Shown: positions 43,747 through 56,151, counted from the first letter of the stretch. The stretch is 64,000 nt of DNA from Gymnopilus junonius (GCA_015501075.1 JADNYJ010000025.1:1-64000); one strand, 5' to 3'. Numbers and translations: made by a program. Notes: generated by a model from the letters alone, not told the origin.

Positions 43747-44352
43747 CTAATACCACTTGCCTTTTTTTCTTCCGAAAGCAAATGATATTCGAAAACAGGA
43801 GTTTTCAGAACCGATACCAAATGAGCGAATTTCTAGTCTGAATGGAGAGCTTCTGACTGTGAATTGGTTGACAATGGTTAATGGACTTCTTTGTAAGTAA
43901 TGCATGGATACCTTATCAGAGAACCTTGTTCTGATATCCCCCGTACCCTTCGTTTTTAAATTACGATTTGGTTTTCTAGATTCCACAATGCTATGGTACT
44001 TCCTAAAACCGTTGCCCCCAGGAGGTGGATCTGGCCAGCGAGTAATTTCTCTGAATGCGAGATCCCGGGCGACTGTGAACCCGGCTACCATTGAGGATGG
44101 AGCAGCATAAGAGGAAATTGGAAGCTCAGGCACTTCAGTGGGTTTGTAGGTCAATGGGCTAACATACCTTACGTTGTTATACATACTAATATGACTGGAA
44201 TTGACGAGACCGGGGCAATTCTGTAGGTTTGACCAACAGCTATAGGGGACACGGACAGCCCTATGGATTACGTTGGGGTTCATGACAAAGAAAATCAGTG
44301 CGCAGCATCCGATTCGGTAATAAATACCGGAAATTAACAGGCGCGGAGCCAT
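43747..44352 (-). CDS. Hypothetical protein, possibly frameshifted
   Basis: The frame from the ATG at 44352 starts MAPRLLISGIYYRIGCCALI, a possible signal or membrane segment, then reads HRAVRVPYSCWSNLQNCPGL and SSYAAPSSMVAGFTVARDLAF. Beyond that, copy A of the duplication (42.3-42.9 kb) keeps a coding match (VAATVLENTIALW) that here appears in a neighbouring frame (LGATVLGSTIALWNLENQ). One copy has therefore shifted by a base near 44038. I do not recognise the family. It faces the BAR gene head-to-head across about 405 bp. Confidence 0.35.
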   Translation of the reverse strand: MAPRLLISGIYYRIGCCALIFFVMNPNVIHRAVRVPYSCWSNLQNCPGLVNSSHISMYNNVRYVSPLTYKPTEVPELPISSYAAPSSMVAGFTVARDLAFREITRWPDPPPGGNGFRKYHSIVESRKPNRNLKTKGTGDIRTRFSDKVSMHYLQRSPLTIVNQFTVRSSPFRLEIRSFGIGSENSCFRISFAFGRKKGKWY

Positions 44353-44757
44353 GGCGATGCCAAGGAGCAGCTCGGAATGTCCGCGTCAGCGTAAAAGACG
44401 TAAGATTTTTTACGAAACCCAGGCAGCAGAAAAGAGGTGGAGAGATACAGGCCGGATTCCATCGCACCTGTTGCGTTTTGTGGGTGCATGTGTACTCCTT
44501 TTCAAATTCCCGTAGCTGGGCATCTCGTCGCTTGAGACGGTTGCCCTGAGAGCGTCGCTCGAGCCTCGTGGCGAAGTTCAAGTGACCGGCGGCTGGGCGG
44601 GTCGGGCTGTTCCGGTCCTTAATGCGGAGAACAGTGATCGGGCGTCCTTGATCGCTCGGCAAGGTCCGGCCCTTTCTTATGTTGGATTTCAATTTCAGTA
44701 TTCCGATATCTATCCTCCTTCCACTTCTTTCTTTACACTACGACTGACGACCACAGG

Positions 44758-47700
44758 ATGGCCAGCTCAAAGGTATGTTTTTGTTCTTTACATTGGGCAT
44801 TTCACTCATTATACTCGTATCTGAAGTTAGGAAGACTTCGTCAGGTTTGTTCGCTTTGCGAAATCACGCCACTTCCTGATGAACCGCTGCTGACCTTCCT
44901 GTTACGCTGGTTCACGTAGTGGGCCGAAGAGAAGATATCGTCCAAGGAGAAGCATGTCGTCAATGAAGAGTTCAAGGAGCTCGAGAAAGATATCGAGTTG
45001 AGAAAGGAAGGCATTCAGCGGTTCGTTGTCTCTCAAATGCCGTCATCATTTTGCCTTACGTCTCATTTATTGTCGTATTCAACAATTGTTGTCTACTCAG
45101 GCTCATTCTAGCGTCAATCAAGTATCACAATTCTCTATCGAAGAAGAAGAGCAGTCCTGCACTAGAGGATGCAGAGAAGATGCTGCCGATTGACATCCTG
45201 GGGATGGTCATGATCCTTCACGGGGAGGAATTTGGAGAGGACTCTCCTTTTGGTACGTGTCCGCCTTTCCTGCACGTTATCTCCCTCTTCTGTGCCACTA
45301 GACACATGTGGCAAGTTTGACGTGTGGTGCCAGCGAAGAGTGTGCTTAGTTTAGATATTATACAATTTTAATCATCCTTTTTTTCCTTCGTTTTTATTGA
45401 TAGGATTCCTTTCTAGGTAGCGCATTGGTCAAGCTTGGACGTGCGCATTGTAAAATCGCAGCATTGCAAGAAGCGTTCGCTGTGACTTTCAAAGACACCT
45501 TCGTAGTGTCTATGGAGCGTTTCGGAGACGAGATAAAGGAATATGAATCGCTCAAGAAGAAATTGGAGACTAGGAGGTATATTTAATTTGGTCCTATGGT
45601 CATGTCAGCACATTACTCACGTTGAACACGTTAGGGCTGCCCTGGAGGCTGCTGCAGCCAAATTCGAGAAACTTCAGCACAGCAAGAAAGAAAAGGACAA
45701 ACGAGAGGCGGAAGATGAGTTAGAAAGGGTTAGGCAGCGCTAGTACGTGCCTTTTCCTTTCCTCCACCGTTACTCACCTGACTGTTCCTTTCATCTAGTG
45801 AGGAAACAGCAGAAGATATTCGGGCTCACATGCACGCTATCCAAGAAAACGAGCACGTCCAGTTTCGCGAATTGGTCACCTTTCTGGATCTAGAAATGAA
45901 CTTCGTCCAGTCTCATTTAGATGTGCTGAGGGATGTGAAGCACGAAGTCGTATTGCACGAGCGGTAATTATAAATTCTTTATTCTTAGGTTTTGTTCTGA
46001 TATAATCCATTTTAGCTCTGATTCCAGGCGGAGCAACTACTCGAGCATAAGCTCCAGCAAAGACGCGTATTTCCAGTCACTCCGACCTTCCAACGCTATT
46101 CCGACTACACCTGTACCTAGAGCAAAACCCATTGCGGGATTACCTGCCGGCGAGAACCCCAAGCGCCTAGAAATCACAGCTAATGCTTCGACCGTTACCT
46201 CTGCTGATTCTTCTGAGGACGATGGTGATGGAAAAGTTCTTGCGACGCCTAGCAGGCGGAAAAGCAAGCGTTCTAGGAGTGGGTCCACTGCGAGCAATAA
46301 AGACAAGGAGAAGGACAAGGCGCCTTCGGGGTCGAGGCCTGGCTCTAGGCTTTCCCTAACCAGGAAGCGGGCGAACAGTTCCGCCAATCCTACCAACACT
46401 AATGCTGAGGCCGCCGCTGCCGATGACAAGAGCGACAAGGAAGGCAAGAGGTCCCGGAGGATGAGTTTAGGCGGGTGGGCCTCCAATGCTGTGGAGTCTG
46501 TTACTGGTGGTGGTGCCAATGCTAGTACAGGCAGTCTCGGGAAGACGACAAGGAGGAAGAGTAAAGACAAGGAAGCCTTCACTGCTCTAGATGACGATGA
46601 CGATTTCGAGCCCAGGGGAAGCAGGTCGTCCATGGATAGATCTGACTCAGAAGGCGGAACGTTGAAGAAGAAGCGAAGTTTCCGCTCGCTGACGAGGAGG
46701 AAGTCAGTGTCCAAGTCAAAAGACCCCACGCTCTCGTCGTCTCCTTCCCTCACACATTCTAGTTCCTCTCTTTCTGTTCCGTCTTCTTTTAGTGGGTCGT
46801 CCATTGAAGGCGGCGGCGTTGGCTCATCGACTCCTAAGATCTTGAAACCCCTTCCTTGCAGGGCGTAAAGTCGTCCGAGCTCTACACGCCTTTACTTCAT
46901 CCTCGCCCGACGAGTTGAACTTCAAAGCAGGCGATGAGATCGTGGTCATCCAAGAGGTGTGGATGAGTGGTGGTTGGGCGAAATTCTTGATTCAGAAATT
47001 CACCTTCGGGTTCTAGCCGAAGAGGAGAGGCTTGTTTCCCAAGTCATATACGGAGGTCGTGGGCAGTCTGCCTGGAACTATTGCTGGCAAGCCGAAGATC
47101 CAAAGGAGGGAAAGTAGCGGTCAGGGTTCTAGCAAAGGCGTTACTGGCGGGTTTATCGCGTCGTTGTTTGGCGGTGGATCGTCTTCCTGCCACAAAACCC
47201 GCCGGTACCGTGCCATTGACCAACGGTCGTGAACACGAATCCGACAGTGAGGTCGAGCAAGATCGAGATCATCGGCATCAAAATACTCAATTTGCTCATG
47301 ATCACGACCACGATCACGACGAACCACTCCGCATAGCGGGCGTTAAGCCTATGTCGATCAGGAGCCCGGTATATTTCGGGCGGTTCGATCAGATCCGCAC
47401 AGGGCACAATGAAGCTGACAGAGCGAGCTTTACGGATCAAGATAGTATGACTGAGAGCGAGGATGATGCCTTTGGGTTCAAGAAGCAAATGACGATGCAG
47501 GAGCTTGAAAGGAACGTGAACAACACCGTGGAGCAGGCCAAGTCGAAGTGGACTATGGAGGTTCTGGTTCGGAGGATTCAGCTTCGCTGAGTCATCGGGG
47601 TCAAGTGCGAGTTTGGTGAAGGCTGGTGGGAGTGAAGAAGATATAGGGTGGTCCGTGGTGCCTCCTGCGACTACAGGTAGTGTTCAACCTTTCCCACCGC

Positions 47701-48280
47701 CGCCTGCTATGCCGAGGAGGAACACCTTGAAGGCTTCAGACCAATTGCAACCTCCTATGGGCTTGGGACTCAATCGGTCGTTAAGCGATAATCCACTGTC
47801 TCTCTCAACAATGTCTTCTTCCAATGGCTTCACCACTTCCACTTCCTCGCCGTTACTCGTACCCTCTTCCTTGACATCATCCACTAGTTCGATGACGAGT
47901 ACCTCAAGCTTAACACCAAAAAGATTCCACCGCCACCGCCTCCGAGGAGGACAATGAGCCAGACACCAGGGTCGAATCCGCCACCTGCGATCCCTGAGCG
48001 GAGTGTCAGACCTTTCGGTGCTCCTGCTGGGCATAAAAATTCGTTGAGTCAGAGTACCACCGCGTCAACTGTGTCAAATACGTCTTTGGATGTGACGCCG
48101 ACGCCTCGCTCTAGATCTTCTCAAGGGCAGGGCACTGAAGGAGGAGGGGTGGGAGGAATTGGATACGACAGGTCGCCTTTTGAGAGCGTTACTGATCTGG
48201 GGCTTGAGACCCAAAGTACTGGTGAAGGTCCTAAGAGGGCTGAGGGCGAGAAGGCGTCGCACAACCCGTTCCGGGTCTAG
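44758..48280 (+). CDS. BAR-SH3 protein, 3' third out of frame
   Basis: BAR domains bind and bend membranes; with SH3 they act in endocytosis and actin patches. Exons 44758-44772, 44827-44844 (18 nt), 44920-45020, 45101-45252, 45417-45576, 45635-45742, 45799-45963 and 46028-46791 join in frame: LGRLRQ, WAEEKISSKEKH, EKMLPIDILGMVMILHGEEF, KLGRAHCKIAALQEAFAVTF, KEKDKREAEDELERVR and YEETAEDIRAHMHAIQENEH. A Ser/Lys/Arg-rich linker follows. From 46862 an SH3 domain begins (VVRALHAFTSSSPDELNFKA), then the frame shifts at about 46960, 46993, 47021, 47180, 47600 and 47920. The conserved tail (GLFPKSYTEVV, ending NPFRV) remains readable only by changing frame. The family is firm; whether the shifts are real is not. 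Confidence 0.75.
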
Positions 48281-48929
48281 TTGGGTGCGCGCAAAGGTAC
48301 CGGTCATCTGGCACAGATCATACAAGGAGTTTGTGGGAGGATGGTTTGAACTATATATTTTATGGACGCAGCATAGGCGCGTTAGCCGTATAATCGGCAT
48401 CATGGACATTCTTTCTCTTTATTGGTATCACAGCGTCCGTAGTACACGATGTTTCCTGTGGTTCCGGTGATTATTCGGGGCCATCTCCTTCCTTTGATTT
48501 TCTTTTTTTTTCCTTCCTCTACTTACAAGCGACACGCCTAACGTTTCCTCAATCAATCTTACAGTTTTCTGATAGGCAACTAATAACAATACACATCACA
48601 TGTAGGCAACGACCTACGAGCATGTTCGAAGCAGAAAGGCTTACAATCTAAAAATAGCATGTTGAGTTTCTCTTTGCTGGCCCAGAGACGATTTAATCGG
48701 ATATCGCTATTGCACCCAGGCAAATAAATGTTTATTGTGAAAAGCTTGCACGCCATTTTCTCATACCATGTTCTTTAAGTTTTCAGGGCAGAAACACCAC
48801 ACCGTTGAGCGCCTAGATTACTGATCAAACCAGACTTGAGATAATGAAATGGACTTCGCTCCAGAGGGTAGAAATGCAATGTCGAATTAATGATTACAAG
48901 AAACTGCATCCCTTGAACGGAGCAAGCGA
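48281..48929. other. Intergenic, convergent 3' flanks
   Basis: The BAR-SH3 gene (plus) and SDR copy 1 (minus) converge here. The segment holds their 3' flanks; a T-rich tract lies at 48500-48515. No gene recognised. Confidence 0.4.
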
Positions 48930-50071
48930 CTAGTATGAAAACTTCTGGCCCACAAGATCCTCGCTCAACCTCCACAGCTTTTCCGCTTCGAATGGACTTG
49001 TCGCCCATGGCTTGACCGGGTCAGTGAGCGGGTCGGCAACGCGGCAATTAAGGAGGTAGGCACCGTTATGACCTGGATAATATAATCATAATCTGCATTC
49101 ACACAGGAAATGGGTCGATCTGAGTTTGTTTACCTTTCAGGTCAGGATCAAAAGCGGCATAGACATGCGTTGCAGTTCCTTTCTCAACAGAAAGCACCTT
49201 TGAAGCGGAGTCATCCTCAAAGCCTTCTTTATTTCCTAATTTACGATCAACATTACCTAGGAGGCTTTAGTAATTAAGCTTTGACTGAGGTTAAGGAGTA
49301 GACTCACGGACTTCTGAAAAAATGGCTTTTATGTCTATATTGGTTGAAGCATTGGTAAATATTACTCCAGGATGGAGACTGAACGAGAGAAGGCCGCGTT
49401 GTCCGAGTTTCTTTGCCAATGATATGGTCATAAGCATATTTGCCGTCTTAGCTTGACCATAGGCAACTACCGCATTGTAAGTTTTACCACCCTATACAAA
49501 AAATGAATGATTTGTAAATAAGCATGAATCATCGAAGGTTAAACACACTTACACTGAAATTGTAGTCTCCAAAACGGATTGGGCTTAGTCGATGACTCTC
49601 GCTGCTGACATTGACGATTCGTGGAGCGTTGGATGCAAGAACCTTATTGATAATGAGGTTGGTGAATAGAAAATGTCCGAGATGGTTAGTAGCAAATGAT
49701 CGTTCGAAGCCATCGACAGTGACGCCATACGTTTCGGCTAGCATACCGGCATTGTTGACAAGGACATCGACAACCGGAATATCGGACCAGCTGTTAACGG
49801 CAGCAGCAGCGTCGCGAACACTCTGTAAGGATTCCAGGTCCAGTTGCACAATGCGTGTTTTGACGTTAGGGCTGGAGGCGGCGATAACCTCTTGGGTCTG
49901 CTGGGCCTTCTTCAAGTCGCGAGAGGCAAGAATTATCCAGGCTGGATGAGCCTTCGCGACAGACTGCACGAAATGTGCACCCAACGAGCCAGGGGACACC
50001 CCAGTAGTGATAACGACTTTATCCTTGATGTAGCTAGCATAGCGGACCACAAGCTCATCAGAGGTTGACAT
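48930..50071 (-). CDS. Short-chain dehydrogenase/reductase, copy 1
   Basis: Classical SDRs use NAD(P)H to reduce or oxidise carbonyl/hydroxyl groups. Four exons (49553-50071, 49308-49491, 49134-49256, 48930-49072) give 322 residues. The cofactor motif is TTGVSPGSLG (about 22-31), with VDVLVNNAG, then SHRLSPIRFGDYNFS near the catalytic Ser, and YGQAK as the catalytic YxxxK in exon 2, followed by LHPGVI. The C-terminus ends PWATSPFEAEKLWRLSE. The sequence resembles the retinol dehydrogenase/WWOX-like fungal SDRs; the substrate is unknown. No targeting signal is apparent. Copy 2 lies immediately upstream on the same strand. Confidence 0.88.
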
Positions 50072-50772
50072 TGTGCGCAGAGGAAGTTGATATAATTACT
50101 GAGTATTCAGTCTCTCTTTTATAGGTGCCCTAGGTGTATGACGTACTTCGGCAGAGACAAAGAACCAATCATCTTTGTAATAACCAATTCGTAAAGGATG
50201 GGACATGAATAGATTTGAGTGAAAGTATAAGTGGATATCGGATGAAAAGCGTTTTTACAGATTCATGGATTCCTAATTAGTCCAGTGAGCTTTCTAATCC
50301 GTTCTAAGTACCTTTTTAAATGATCGTGAGTCAGAGAAGCAGATCATCGTGGAAAAAACGGAGTACATGATTCATGAACGATACTTACAGGGAGTCCTAA
50401 TACGTGGGAAGGGACAAGAAGTTTAGGTACCGTAGGTAATATTTTGGAACATTGTCTACTTATAAAATTGGCATTAGACGATGCTTCCTTTGGTTTTGAC
50501 GGTCAGTCAGGTTATTTACTTCTGATTTTCTGTTCTCTATTCTTTTATTTTCTAAACTATAAGTATGCAACTGACATGTCTATAGTTTGATCACTTAAAT
50601 ATCCTCCTCTGGCTTTATGTGCACAGAGAATCACAAAAATTCCAATTGTAAATGTTTACTGAGAATATCACCGCATTGTGATTGTTCATGAGCATATGCT
50701 CGACAACCTGATTATCTGACTTATGGTTTCAAGAATTGGTATCCTCGAGTTTGGACATATTACTATTAGTCA
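50072..50772. other. Intergenic between the SDR copies
   Basis: Probable promoter of SDR copy 1 and 3' flank of copy 2. The 50071-50110 stretch resembles 51905-51945 upstream of copy 2, so the duplication included the 5' flank. Nothing else recognised. Confidence 0.45.
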
Positions 50773-51904
50773 CTAATACGAAAAGTTCTGACCGACAAGT
50801 TTCTCGCTCAACCTCCACAGCTTTTCTGCTTCAAATGGACTTGTTACCCATGGCTTGACTGCGTCAGTGAGCGGATCGGCAGGATGGCAATTAATGAGGT
50901 AGGCGCCATTGTTACCTACATAGAATGAGCACAATCAGGGATAACAAAGTACATAATTTAATATAAATTTATTACCTGAAAGATCAGGATCGAAGGCAGC
51001 ATAAACATGTGTTGCAGTTCCTTGCTCAATAGTAAGCACCTCTGGAAAAGAGCCATTGACAAAGCCTTCTTTATTCCCCACTTGCGTCAATATCACCTAA
51101 GAAGCTTTGTTTGTCAAGCTTAAATCGAGATTGAGAAATGTAAACGCACGAAGTTCTACAACGTAGGCCTCTAAATCTAAATCGGCTGCAGCATTGGTGA
51201 GTATTGTTCCAGGGTGGAGACTGAATGAGAGAAGGCCGCGCTGTCCTAGCTTCTGGGCTAATGAAATAGCCATCAGAATACTTGCCGTCTTAGCTTGACC
51301 ATAGGCAAGTAGTCTGTTGTAAGTTTTACCGCCCTGGTCGAAGTATGAACAATTTTGTAGAAAATGAAGACTCTAAGCAAACTCACGTCAAAATTGTAGT
51401 CTCCAAAACGAATTGGGCTTAGTCGATGACCACTGCCGCTGACATTGACAATCCTCGGAGCATTGGATGCAAGAATTTTATTGATGATGAGGTTGGTGAA
51501 CAAAAATGACCAAGATAGATAGCGGCAAATTGTCGTTCGATGCCATCAACAGTGAGACCATATGTTTCGGCCAACATGCCGGCATTGTTGACAAGGACAT
51601 CAACAACCGGAATATCGGACCAGCTGTTAACGGCAGCAGCAGCGTCGCGAACGCTCTGTAAGGATTCCAGGTCCAGTTGCACAATGCGCGTTTTGACGTC
51701 AGGGCTGGAGGCGGCGATAACCTCTTGGGTCTGCTGGGCCTTCTTCAAGTTGCGAGAGGCAAGAATTATCCAGGCTGGATGAGCCTTCGCAACGGCCTGA
51801 ACGAAATATGCACCCAACGAGCCAGGAGATACTCCGGTCGTGATGATAACTTTGTCTTTGATATGGTTAGCATATCGAACCACGAGCTCGTCAGAGGTTG
51901 TCAT
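50773..51904 (-). pseudogene. Short-chain dehydrogenase/reductase, copy 2, two frame breaks
   Basis: It is closely similar to copy 1 with the same intron positions. Exon 1 starts MTTSDELVVRYANHIKDKV and keeps TTGVSPGSLG and VDVLVNNAG. After YLGHF the frame shifts: a T5 run (plus-strand A5 at 51502-51506) stands where six are expected, and the correct text FTNLIINKILASNAPRIVNV continues in the next frame. Exon 2 has AYGQAKTASILM with the catalytic Tyr and Lys. Exon 3 has lost two bases near 51085 before GNKEGFVNG. Exon 4 is sound and ends VGQNFSY. It is either a young pseudogene or partly an assembly artefact; the two-base loss favours real decay. Confidence 0.75.
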
Positions 51905-52711
51905 CGTACGCAGAGGATATTGATATAGTTACTGGATGTTCCGCCGCTCTTTTATTCGGGTTGCCTGAGGTACACTGCATACATCGGCCGAGACAAAGAC
52001 GGAATTATCACCAATCAATCTTGAATGGTGAGCATAAGGCTTACTTTAGTGACGATGTTTGTAAGCCTTAACAATGCGTAACGGATTGGATATAAATAGA
52101 TTTAAGAGATATATATTTGGGCGATAACGGACGGAACAATGTTGGGGTGATTCAAGCTTCTTAAATTGTCCGATGAGCTTTCTAATCGGTTCTTACCACC
52201 TTAGATGCCTATCAATATCTTGGCAAAAAAATCGGAATGATACTCATTGAACCTTGTATGTGGGAAGGACAAAAAGATGCGAGACAGGATAGCATCAGTA
52301 AAAGTGGCAGCTCTTTTGCTTTTGCTTCACGTGATATCTTTTACTTTTGGCGTCTTGGTCTTTCCTCGCCTGTCTTTCATCATATTTGTCCTTCTTTAAT
52401 ACTTTTCGAATCTGGCTTCAGTGCAGTAGAAGTGAATTATACATGAAATAATACCTATATCGTGCAGTGAATTATGTAGTACATAGGCCAGCAGAGTGTT
52501 GTATGATATAAATTGGTTTACAAACCATGATCCTACAGTCCGTTAGCCTTTAGGTAGGCGCCCTGCAAACTTTCTAAAACTAGCGTATGATTAGGAATGG
52601 GAGGTCGTATTTTATTTTTTTGCCAATGACCAGTACAAAGCCCCTAAATGAAACAAGTTATTATAGATGAAGAGCATGAATAGATCAGAGTCTCGAGATG
52701 ATCGCCTCGAA
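51905..52711. other. Intergenic region
   Basis: Holds the 5' flank of SDR copy 2 and the 3' flank of the next membrane-protein gene, both on the minus strand. The plus-strand frame at 52237-52446 has no support. Confidence 0.4.
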
Positions 52712-53693
52712 TCAGGCAGCCCCATCTTGACCAATGTCGTCCAAATCATGCGTCACGAAGGATTGGCTGACATCTGCAAGTATCGTTGGACTCGGAGCCG
52801 CAAGAGGATCGGCGGACTCGATAGTAACCTGGTTTTCAATGTCTTTGTCTTTGTTTTTCCTGAATAAAGTTAATAAAGTTGGTGTCCTCGCTTGATTGGG
52901 CTCTGCTCTTGCATCCAATGCGGCGTCTAAACGGAAACGTATTGGAGGGAGTCGAGGCAGAGATGGATATACGATGAGGCGACCATTATCACTTAGAAGG
53001 GGTATCCACATGAATACGACCAAAGTCACTGAAAGAATCAAAATAGAGGAACAAATCGCACATTAATCTTCGACAAGAATATGGTTCGAAAGCGACTTAC
53101 TTATGCACAATGCGGCAATGATCTCTCCATACAGCAGACCAGTCAGCAAATGGCAACCGCGAGCTGCCTCGTCATTTGAAATTGCTTCTGGATTAGTGAA
53201 CCAGTAAAAACATCCCGTAAAATTCGGTGAGGGCAACACGAAAAGGAAGAAGATAGGCATTATGATCACGTCTGTCAAATAGACGGTGAAGCCAATGGCG
53301 ATCGTGATTGCGGTCATGGCGCTATTACTCTTCTTCAACACATATGCACTGCAACTGTTAAAACTTGAGAATAGAAATTCACGTCATGGCCAATAACGTA
53401 CAAAATTATTATGACTGAAAAGGCCATATGTATCGCTGGGAGCGTGATATAGTTTCTGGTGATGAGAGGAGCATGTCGGAGGTCTTGGATGGTCGGAATG
53501 ACCTTTTTTCTCCAGGAAATTATGTGATTTAAGACAAATGCGACTGCAATCGTGAGGCAAAAGACTGCGACTAACCCAATCCGCAAAGGTCAGATTTTGG
53601 TTCAGCTTGGAAGTCAGCCTGAGGAGTCATTAAGAAAATATTTCACGCACTGTTTAGGATATAAAATACCCATTTCCGTATGTCATGTTCCAT
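52712..53693 (-). CDS. Multi-pass membrane protein, copy 1, unrecognised
   Basis: Four exons (53651-53693, 53402-53570, 53101-53354, 52712-53028) give 260 residues. It starts MEHDIRKWVFYILN and has hydrophobic segments at AVFCLTIAVAFVLNHII, IHMAFSVIIIF, TAITIAIGFTVYLTDVIIM continuing through PIFFLFVLP, and LYGEIIAALCIMTLVVFMW. The tail is a hydrophilic ~85-residue cytosolic-type region rich in Asp, Ala and Pro. Four to five helices are predicted by eye. I do not recognise the family. Copy 2 stands immediately upstream with the same intron positions, and exons 1-3 have identical lengths (43, 169, 254 nt). Confidence 0.7.
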
Positions 53694-54061
53694 CTTCTAA
53701 TGCTGACCCTCGTTATTCAGACCAAAGATTCGAAGACCGGACTAGGTGGAAGGAGGAGTCGACTGGACTGTCATTAACTATTTAAATGATCTTCGTTGAT
53801 TGACAAGCATAGCACAAAGCATCGCCCTCAGGACCCTGATCGACTAACTACACAGGCCATGCTTACCGTTGTACAAATACGAGCAGGTTCGGGACTCGTG
53901 ATAGCATGTATAATATATTCTTAGCGCAAGGTAAAGAACCCACTTTACCTCGCACCACTGCACTTTCGGCTGCTGAATAAATTTGTTTTGACTATACATA
54001 TTATAATTGGAACAATTTATCGTACATGCAGAATAAGAACACATTGAGATGTTGATTCGAA
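53694..54061. other. Intergenic between the membrane-protein copies
   Basis: 368 bp with the promoter of copy 1 and the 3' flank of copy 2. The sequence just 5' of each start (53700-53840 and 54990-55160) is itself similar, so the duplicated unit included the promoter. Confidence 0.45.
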
Positions 54062-54988
54062 TTAACCAGCCCCATCTTGAATGGTATCGTCCAAATCACC
54101 CTTCCCCGAGGGCTGATTGGATTTTGTCATTATCGTAGGAGTCTCGAGAGCACCGGCGGGTTGAATGGTATCTTGCTTTTCAATATCTTTATTGATTGAA
54201 GTTGTTATACTTGCTTGATTGGGCTCCGCTCTTGCATGAAATGTAGCATCTGTGCGGAAATGTGTCTGTGGAACTCGGGGCAAAGAAGAATATACGATGA
54301 GGCGACTATTGTTACTCAGAAGGATTATCAACGTGAATAGAAATACGGCCGCTGTCGAATGAGATTAGGGTGAGATCCTCGTTACTCTTCTGTAAAAATT
54401 GGGGACGTACAAGTACACAATCCGGTAATGGTCTCTTTGTACAGCGCGCCAGTCAGTAAATTGCAACCCCTAGCTGCTTGATCGTTTGAAATTCCACCGG
54501 GCTTGGTGAACCAATAAAGACAACCCTCAAACTTTGGGGAAGGCAAAACGAGCAGGAAGAAAATGGGCATCATAATCACGTCTGTCAGATAGATAGTGAA
54601 GGCAATGGCGATCGCGATTGAGGTTATGGCGTTTGTGACCTTCAGTGATGCAAAGGTACCACAACTGGCGAAGGTTTAGAAAATGGGACTTCACGCATCG
54701 GCCAACAACGTACCTAACGATTATGAGTGAAATAGCCAGGTGTATCGCTGGAATTGTGGTGTAATTTTTGGTGATGAATGGAGCATGCTGCGGATCTTGG
54801 ATGGTTGGAATAATTTCCCTCCGCCAACTAGTTATGTTCTCTATAGTGATTGCGAGCGCCAATGTGATGCACATGGCAGCCACTAACGCAATTTTACGAA
54901 GTTCATAAGGGAAGCCAGGATATATTGAGAAAACCTCTTACGCACGACTCAGGAAGAAGAACACCCATTTCCGTATATCTTGTGCCAT
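54062..54988 (-). CDS. Multi-pass membrane protein, copy 2, unrecognised
   Basis: Exons 54946-54988, 54714-54882, 54411-54664 and 54062-54351 (43, 169, 254 and 290 nt) give 251 residues. It starts MAQDIRKWVFFFLS. Shared blocks with copy 1 are SWRREIIPTIQD, HAPFITKNY, IYLTDVIMMPIFF, LVLPSPKFEGCLYWFT, SNDQAARGCNLLTG and NSRLIVYSSLPR. The acidic tail is shorter and diverged, ending DDTIQDGAG against DDIGQDGAA. Both copies are intact, unlike most other pairs in this window. Function unknown. Confidence 0.7.
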
Positions 54989-56151
54989 CAACAATTTCCC
55001 AGTGTTGACCTTGCTATTCAGACCAGAGGCATGGACCAGAATGAGTGGAAAGATGAATCAACACCTAGGGCTGTCGTCGAGTATTTGAATGACGGTCGTT
55101 GGTTGACAAGCATCGCAACAACATCGCACTCAGGACTGTGGGACGGACAGGTACAGCCTGAGTACACGGGCCATGTCATCCTTGTATAGGTTTGTTCATT
55201 CCTTAAATAACCACGTGCATAGCCTCCGCCTTTTCTCCGGCTGCCAACCGCAGATCAGCCACCCCAAAGCCATTCACCTTTTTTTGATCTGAGCCCAGGT
55301 TCCTGAAATCGGTGTACGTACCCAGGTAATATATCGCTCAACACAACCTACAGAAAATAACGCGAAAGAAAACCTGGAGTCTTTCAAGCACTTTGGAGCC
55401 TTTTCTCCATCCATTCCGACCCTCATATTCCGTGACTGGCGTTTTGATCCGACCTATTTATAATTTAGGAGTGGAATGGACGAACACAGCTGAGGATCCA
55501 TTGTATGCCCTTCGTGCATCTCCACAACTTGAAATGCAGCAGTTGTAGTTCCTTGCAGATGCTTCGGCGTGGCAACTCTGGCGTACATAATGGACACGGA
55601 TCAAAGGGTGAACTTACCGAACCACGTTTTCGAGTCCTTAGTGTCCTCGGAGACACTCACGACTCTTCTACGTATTTATGCTGCCTAAATCGATCGCATG
55701 GCGTCCTGTGAGTTGGGGAGATACACGCAGAGGCACCAGTCCGGACCTTTCCATCAATTATTATGTTCCTCAAAAATTGGAAAAATATAGCAAATTTTTG
55801 AGAAGGTTCCAGCTTGCGAGTTCTGCATTTTGGGGCCCTCGCTAGACGGATAAAATTGGATTAGCCGTGGAGGGCCGGAGGAATGGACCCCACTGAACTG
55901 GATTACATAAGGAGGATGTCACAAGTGACCGACCAACATAAATAAATCGCGGGCAAGACACCAGCCAAGCAGTCGGTTGACAGCATCTCCTGTCTTCCTC
56001 CACCTTCACGTCCTTCCCCATCCCTGCCTCGTTTCCCCTTTTTTTCTTTTTCTCTCATTCTATCTCCTTTTTCTTCTTCTTTTCTTCTCCCTCCTTATCT
56101 TTTACCCATCCGGCGACGAACAAGGAGGATTTGGACTGATCGTTGAACGAG
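54989..56151. other. Intergenic, Rheb promoter
   Basis: No convincing gene. The last ~150 bp before the Rheb ATG form a long pyrimidine tract (CCTTTTTTTCTTTTTCTCTC and on), a frequent feature of highly expressed fungal promoters and transcription starts. Overlapping short frames at 55465-55711 are not supported. Confidence 0.5.

Noticed and set aside
46037..46804. 255-codon minus-strand frame over the BAR gene linker
   Set aside because: Antisense of the Ser/Lys-rich linker exon; the plus strand has the domain, introns and phase agreement.
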